Program-made: the position numbers and the translations under genes
NCBI RefSeq assembly: GCF_000521785.1
Contig: NZ_JALZ01000011.1
Coordinates: 1 to 64,000 of the forward strand
Reading direction: 5' to 3'
DNA length: 64,000 nt
Source of the DNA: Roseivivax halodurans JCM 10272
GTDB taxonomy: Bacteria > Pseudomonadota > Alphaproteobacteria > Rhodobacterales > Rhodobacteraceae
Part shown: positions 61,468-64,000 of the stretch, piece by piece
How positions within the stretch are numbered: position 1 is the first letter of the stretch
How the letters are laid out: each line of letters begins with the position of its first letter
The notes under the pieces: generated by a model
Database searches by the model: none
Told to the model about the DNA's origin: nothing
The model's input: the letters and a program-made list of their open reading frames with translations, nothing else

Positions 61468-62669
61468 CAGCCGGCGTCCCGCGCCGCCGCCAGACCCTTG
61501 TCGATCGCCGCCAGCAGCGCCTCGGTCTCCTCAAGGCCGACCGATACGCGGAACGTGCCCTCCGAGATCCCGATCGCCGCCCGCGCCTCGGGCGTCAGCG
61601 CCCGGTGCGAGGACGAGGCCGGATGCGACAACGTCGTGCCCACATCCCCGAGCGTCGGCGCAAAGGCGAGATCCGAGGCGCCCTTGGCAAAGGCGTTCGC
61701 CGCCGCGCGCCCGCCCTCGAGCTCGAAGGTCACCATGTGTCCGCCCTGCCCGCGCAGCACGGCCTGCGCCCGCGCCCGGTCCGGATGATCGTCCCGCGTC
61801 GGATAGAGCACCTGTTTCAGCCCCGTCTGCCGCGCCAGGTGATCGGCCAGCGCCCGGGCATTCGCCTGCGCGCGCTCGAAGCGCAGCCCGAAGGTCAGCA
61901 GCCCCCGTTCGGCCAGCCAGCAATCGAACGGGCTCGGCGTCAGGCCCGTCGTGACCGCGAAATTGGTGATCGCGGTCTTCAGCTCGGGATCCTTCGCCGC
62001 GACCCAGCCGAGCGTGACGTCCGAATGCCCCGCGAGCAGCTTCGTCACCGAATGGATCACGATATCCGCGCCATGCTCGACCGCCTTGACCGCAGCGGGC
62101 GTCGTGAAGGTGTTGTCGATGACCAGCAGCACACCCCGCTCGGCGCAAAGCGCCGCGATCCCGGCCATGTCCGCGATCCGCAGCGTCGGGTTCGACACGA
62201 CCTCGATCAGCACCATCCGCGTCTCGGGCCGCAGCGCTGCCGCGATGGCCTCCGCATCGGTCTGGTCCGCCAGCGTCGTCTCGATCCCGAGCCGCGGCAG
62301 GTCCTCGCGCATCAGCCGCAGCGACCGCCCGTAAAGCTGATCCCCCCCGACGACGTGATCACCCGCGCGGCAGATCCCCATCAGCGCCGCCGTCACCGCC
62401 GCCATGCCCGAGGCGGTCACGAGCCCGCCCTCGATGCCCTCGAGCGCATCGATCCGGCGCGCCAGAACCTCGGCGTTCGGGTGCCCCTCGCGGGCATAGG
62501 TATAGCCCCGCGCCCGACCCTCGTACTGGTCGTCGAGCGCGTCCGGCGTCTCGGAGGCATAGACCACTGAGGGCATCAGCGGCGTCACCACCGGTGCGGA
62601 CGCCTCGGGGATCATGCCGCCGGGGCGCATCAGGGTCGGTTTCACGCGCGGTCTCGTCTCGTCACTCAT
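61467..62669 (-). CDS. Trans-sulfuration family PLP-dependent enzyme
   Basis: The 400-residue enzyme belongs to the Cys/Met metabolism PLP family (cystathionine gamma-synthase, beta- or gamma-lyase, homoserine sulfhydrylases). YEGRARGYTYAREGHPN contains the partner-subunit Tyr/Arg phosphate site, LVTASGMAAV and the LLVIDNTFTTP strand bind PLP, and the Schiff-base lysine is in HSVTKLLAGHSDVTLG. Motifs alone do not settle the reaction. It precedes phoR with a one-base overlap, a functionally odd partner. Confidence 0.88.
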   Translation of the reverse strand: MSDETRPRVKPTLMRPGGMIPEASAPVVTPLMPSVVYASETPDALDDQYEGRARGYTYAREGHPNAEVLARRIDALEGIEGGLVTASGMAAVTAALMGICRAGDHVVGGDQLYGRSLRLMREDLPRLGIETTLADQTDAEAIAAALRPETRMVLIEVVSNPTLRIADMAGIAALCAERGVLLVIDNTFTTPAAVKAVEHGADIVIHSVTKLLAGHSDVTLGWVAAKDPELKTAITNFAVTTGLTPSPFDCWLAERGLLTFGLRFERAQANARALADHLARQTGLKQVLYPTRDDHPDRARAQAVLRGQGGHMVTFELEGGRAAANAFAKGASDLAFAPTLGDVGTTLSHPASSSHRALTPEARAAIGISEGTFRVSVGLEETEALLAAIDKGLAAARDAG

Positions 62670-62720
62670 GACGGTGGTCTTTCCAATTGTTCACATACGC
62701 CTGCGACGCCCCGAGAGGCG

Positions 62721-63242
62721 TCAGATCTCGCGCAACTTGTCCCGGAACCGCGCCGCGCGCTCCTGGTAATGCAGCGCCGAGGCCCGCAGGCCCTGGATCT
62801 CCTGCTCGGTCAGCTCGCGCACCACCTTGCCCGGCATGCCCATCACGAGGCTGCCGTCCGGGATCTCCTTGCCCTCGGTCACGAGCGCGCCCGCGCCGAT
62901 CAGGCAATCGCGGCCGATCTTCGCGCCGTTGAGGATCGTCGCCCCCATGCCGACCAGCGAGTTCTCCCCGATCGTGCAGCCGTGCAGCATCACCTTGTGT
63001 CCGATGGTGCAGCCCGCGCCGATGGTCAGCAGAAAACCCATGTCGGTGTGGCAGACGACGTTCTCCTGCAGGTTCGATCCCTCGCCCACGGTGATCGGCT
63101 CGTTGTCGCCGCGCAGCGTCGCGCCGAACCACACGGAGGTCTTCGCCCCCAGCACCACGTTGCCGATGACGTTGGCATCGGGCGCCACCCAGGCGTCCTC
63201 CACCAGATCGGGAGCAAGCTCCCCGAGCGCATAGAGTGTCAT
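62721..63242 (-). CDS. Gamma carbonic anhydrase family protein
   Basis: The 173-residue protein is a left-handed beta-helix of hexapeptide repeats (YrdA/CaiE-like): [54 protein letters not shown]. Three histidines (in VCHTDMG, IGHK and LHGC) match the trimer-interface metal site. A C-terminal helix follows. It may hydrate CO2 or act otherwise; many relatives show no activity. It overlaps the gmk stop by four bases. Confidence 0.9.
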   Translation of the reverse strand: MTLYALGELAPDLVEDAWVAPDANVIGNVVLGAKTSVWFGATLRGDNEPITVGEGSNLQENVVCHTDMGFLLTIGAGCTIGHKVMLHGCTIGENSLVGMGATILNGAKIGRDCLIGAGALVTEGKEIPDGSLVMGMPGKVVRELTEQEIQGLRASALHYQERAARFRDKLREI

Positions 63243-63880
63243 AGCCCCTCCTCGAATTCCGCCTGCAGCTTGCGCACATGCGCCGTCAGGCCCGGCTGCT
63301 GGCTCCGCCGCAGCCGCGCTGCCGTCACGATGGATTTGAGCCGCGCCTCGGTCTCGTCGAGATCGGCGTTCACCAGCACGAAATCGTAGCCGTCCCAGTG
63401 GCTGATCTCGTCCCAGCTCTTCTGCATGCGCTTCTCGATCACGTCGGCGCCGTCCTGCCCGCGCGCCTCGAGCCGCCGCTTCAGCTCGCCGATGGACGGC
63501 GGCAGCAGGAAGATCGACAGCGTGTGCAGCCCGAGCTCGGAATTGCGGATCTGCTGCGCCCCCTGCCAGTCGATGTCGAAGAGCACGTCGTGCCCGCCCT
63601 CGATGGCCTCGCGCACCGGTCCCTTGGGCGAGCCGTAGAAATTGCCGAAGACATGCGCGTGCTCCAGCATCCCGCCGTCTGACACCTGATGCTTGAACGC
63701 GCTGTCGGTCAGGAAGTGATAATCCTTGCCGTCCACCTCTCCGGGCCGCGGCGGCCGCGTCGTAGCTGAGACCGAGAACACGATCCGCGGATCCCAGTCC
63801 CGCAGCCGCCGCGCCAGCGTCGATTTGCCCGCACCCGAAGGCGACGAAAGGATGATGAGAAGCCCGCGCCGGTCGTCCAT
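63239..63880 (-). CDS. gmk: Guanylate kinase
   Basis: The 213-residue kinase converts GMP to GDP. The P-loop is [10 protein letters not shown] (about 12-21); [22 protein letters not shown] binds GMP, and [13 protein letters not shown] is the family motif. GGAGTGACAGGC precedes ATG 63880, and an upstream in-frame start would overlap yicC in a non-conserved stretch. It lies 5 bases after yicC, the common order, and overlaps the carbonic-anhydrase-like gene by four bases. Confidence 0.96.
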   Translation of the reverse strand: MDDRRGLLIILSSPSGAGKSTLARRLRDWDPRIVFSVSATTRPPRPGEVDGKDYHFLTDSAFKHQVSDGGMLEHAHVFGNFYGSPKGPVREAIEGGHDVLFDIDWQGAQQIRNSELGLHTLSIFLLPPSIGELKRRLEARGQDGADVIEKRMQKSWDEISHWDGYDFVLVNADLDETEARLKSIVTAARLRRSQQPGLTAHVRKLQAEFEEGL

Positions 63881-63885
63881 GCCTG

Positions 63886-64000
63886 TCACTCCACGTTCTG
63901 TACCTGCTCGCGCATGCGGTCGATCACCGTCTTGAGCGCGAGCCCCGCCTGCGTCAGCGGCGCCGATCCGGCCTTGGAACACAGCGTGTTGGCCTCTCGG
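63886..64000 (-). CDS. yicC: YicC family endoribonuclease, C-terminal end (partial)
   Basis: The gene runs off the right edge. The last 37 codons read [14 protein letters not shown], then [18 protein letters not shown] and a stop at 63888-63886. This is the conserved YicC C-terminus (DUF1732), which usually ends ELK..IDQMREQVQN-E. YicC is an RNase-like protein commonly upstream of gmk, as here. Confidence 0.9.
   Translation of the reverse strand, partial: REANTLCSKAGSAPLTQAGLALKTVIDRMREQVQNVE

Overview
This 64 kb window is ordinary, gene-dense, GC-rich chromosome. It looks like an alphaproteobacterium of the Rhodobacteraceae (Roseobacter/Rhodobacter relatives). The pointers are a solitary ctaD away from other cox genes, a four-subunit sarcosine oxidase cluster, a TRAP transporter, a DUF1127 protein, pstSCAB-phoU-phoB with phoR upstream, and a recurring intergenic element with the core CCGGGATATTT...CAAGAAGAAG. 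I see no rRNA, CRISPR array, insertion sequence, prophage or origin. One tRNA-Leu(GAG) is present. The identification is inference from gene content, not a phylogeny.

Layout. 1-10.3 kb: carA, a GatB/YqeY protein, a glycosyltransferase with DUF2244, ctaD, a DUF1127 protein, a secreted peptidoglycan-binding protein, lipB, a lipid kinase coupled to a metallophosphoesterase, and tRNA-Leu. 10.7-23 kb: phoX, dusA, an overlapping ccmI-ruvX-DUF1289 operon, soxB-D-A-G for sarcosine oxidation (with an extra membrane-protein gene between B and D), and sodB. 23-33 kb: a dctPQM TRAP transporter with a beta-hydroxyacid dehydrogenase and an aldehyde dehydrogenase, a Host_attach-family gene with a small acidic partner, rarD, a LOG-family gene and a LysM protein. 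33-41 kb: gcdH with a divergent LysR regulator, cytochrome b561, trehalose genes otsB and otsA around a Crp/Fnr regulator, and a PIG-L deacetylase. 40.7-46.4 kb: a NitT/TauT-type ABC operon ending in a glycosyltransferase, then a LuxR solo. 46.7-54 kb: rpsB-tsf, psuK-psuG, DUF502, a small lipoprotein, a Ca/Na antiporter and a patatin. 53.9-64 kb: phoB-phoU-pstB-A-C-S, phoR, a trans-sulfuration enzyme, a gamma carbonic anhydrase, gmk and the end of yicC.

How the genes work together. The phosphate block senses and imports phosphate, with a clear three-half-site PHO array upstream of pstS; secreted PhoX would supply phosphate to it. The pstC frame is broken by one missing base in a T run. SoxBDAG oxidises sarcosine to glycine, a formaldehyde-level C1 unit and hydrogen peroxide. 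GcdH suggests lysine or tryptophan breakdown through glutaryl-CoA. OtsA/OtsB make trehalose.

Many genes overlap by the 4-nt ATGA arrangement, so translational coupling is common. The most unusual items are the pstC frameshift, a PhoR with no membrane segment coupled to a PLP enzyme, the gene inserted in the sox cluster, the glycosyltransferase tied to an ABC importer, the LuxR solo with altered pocket residues, and the composite intergenic repeat.
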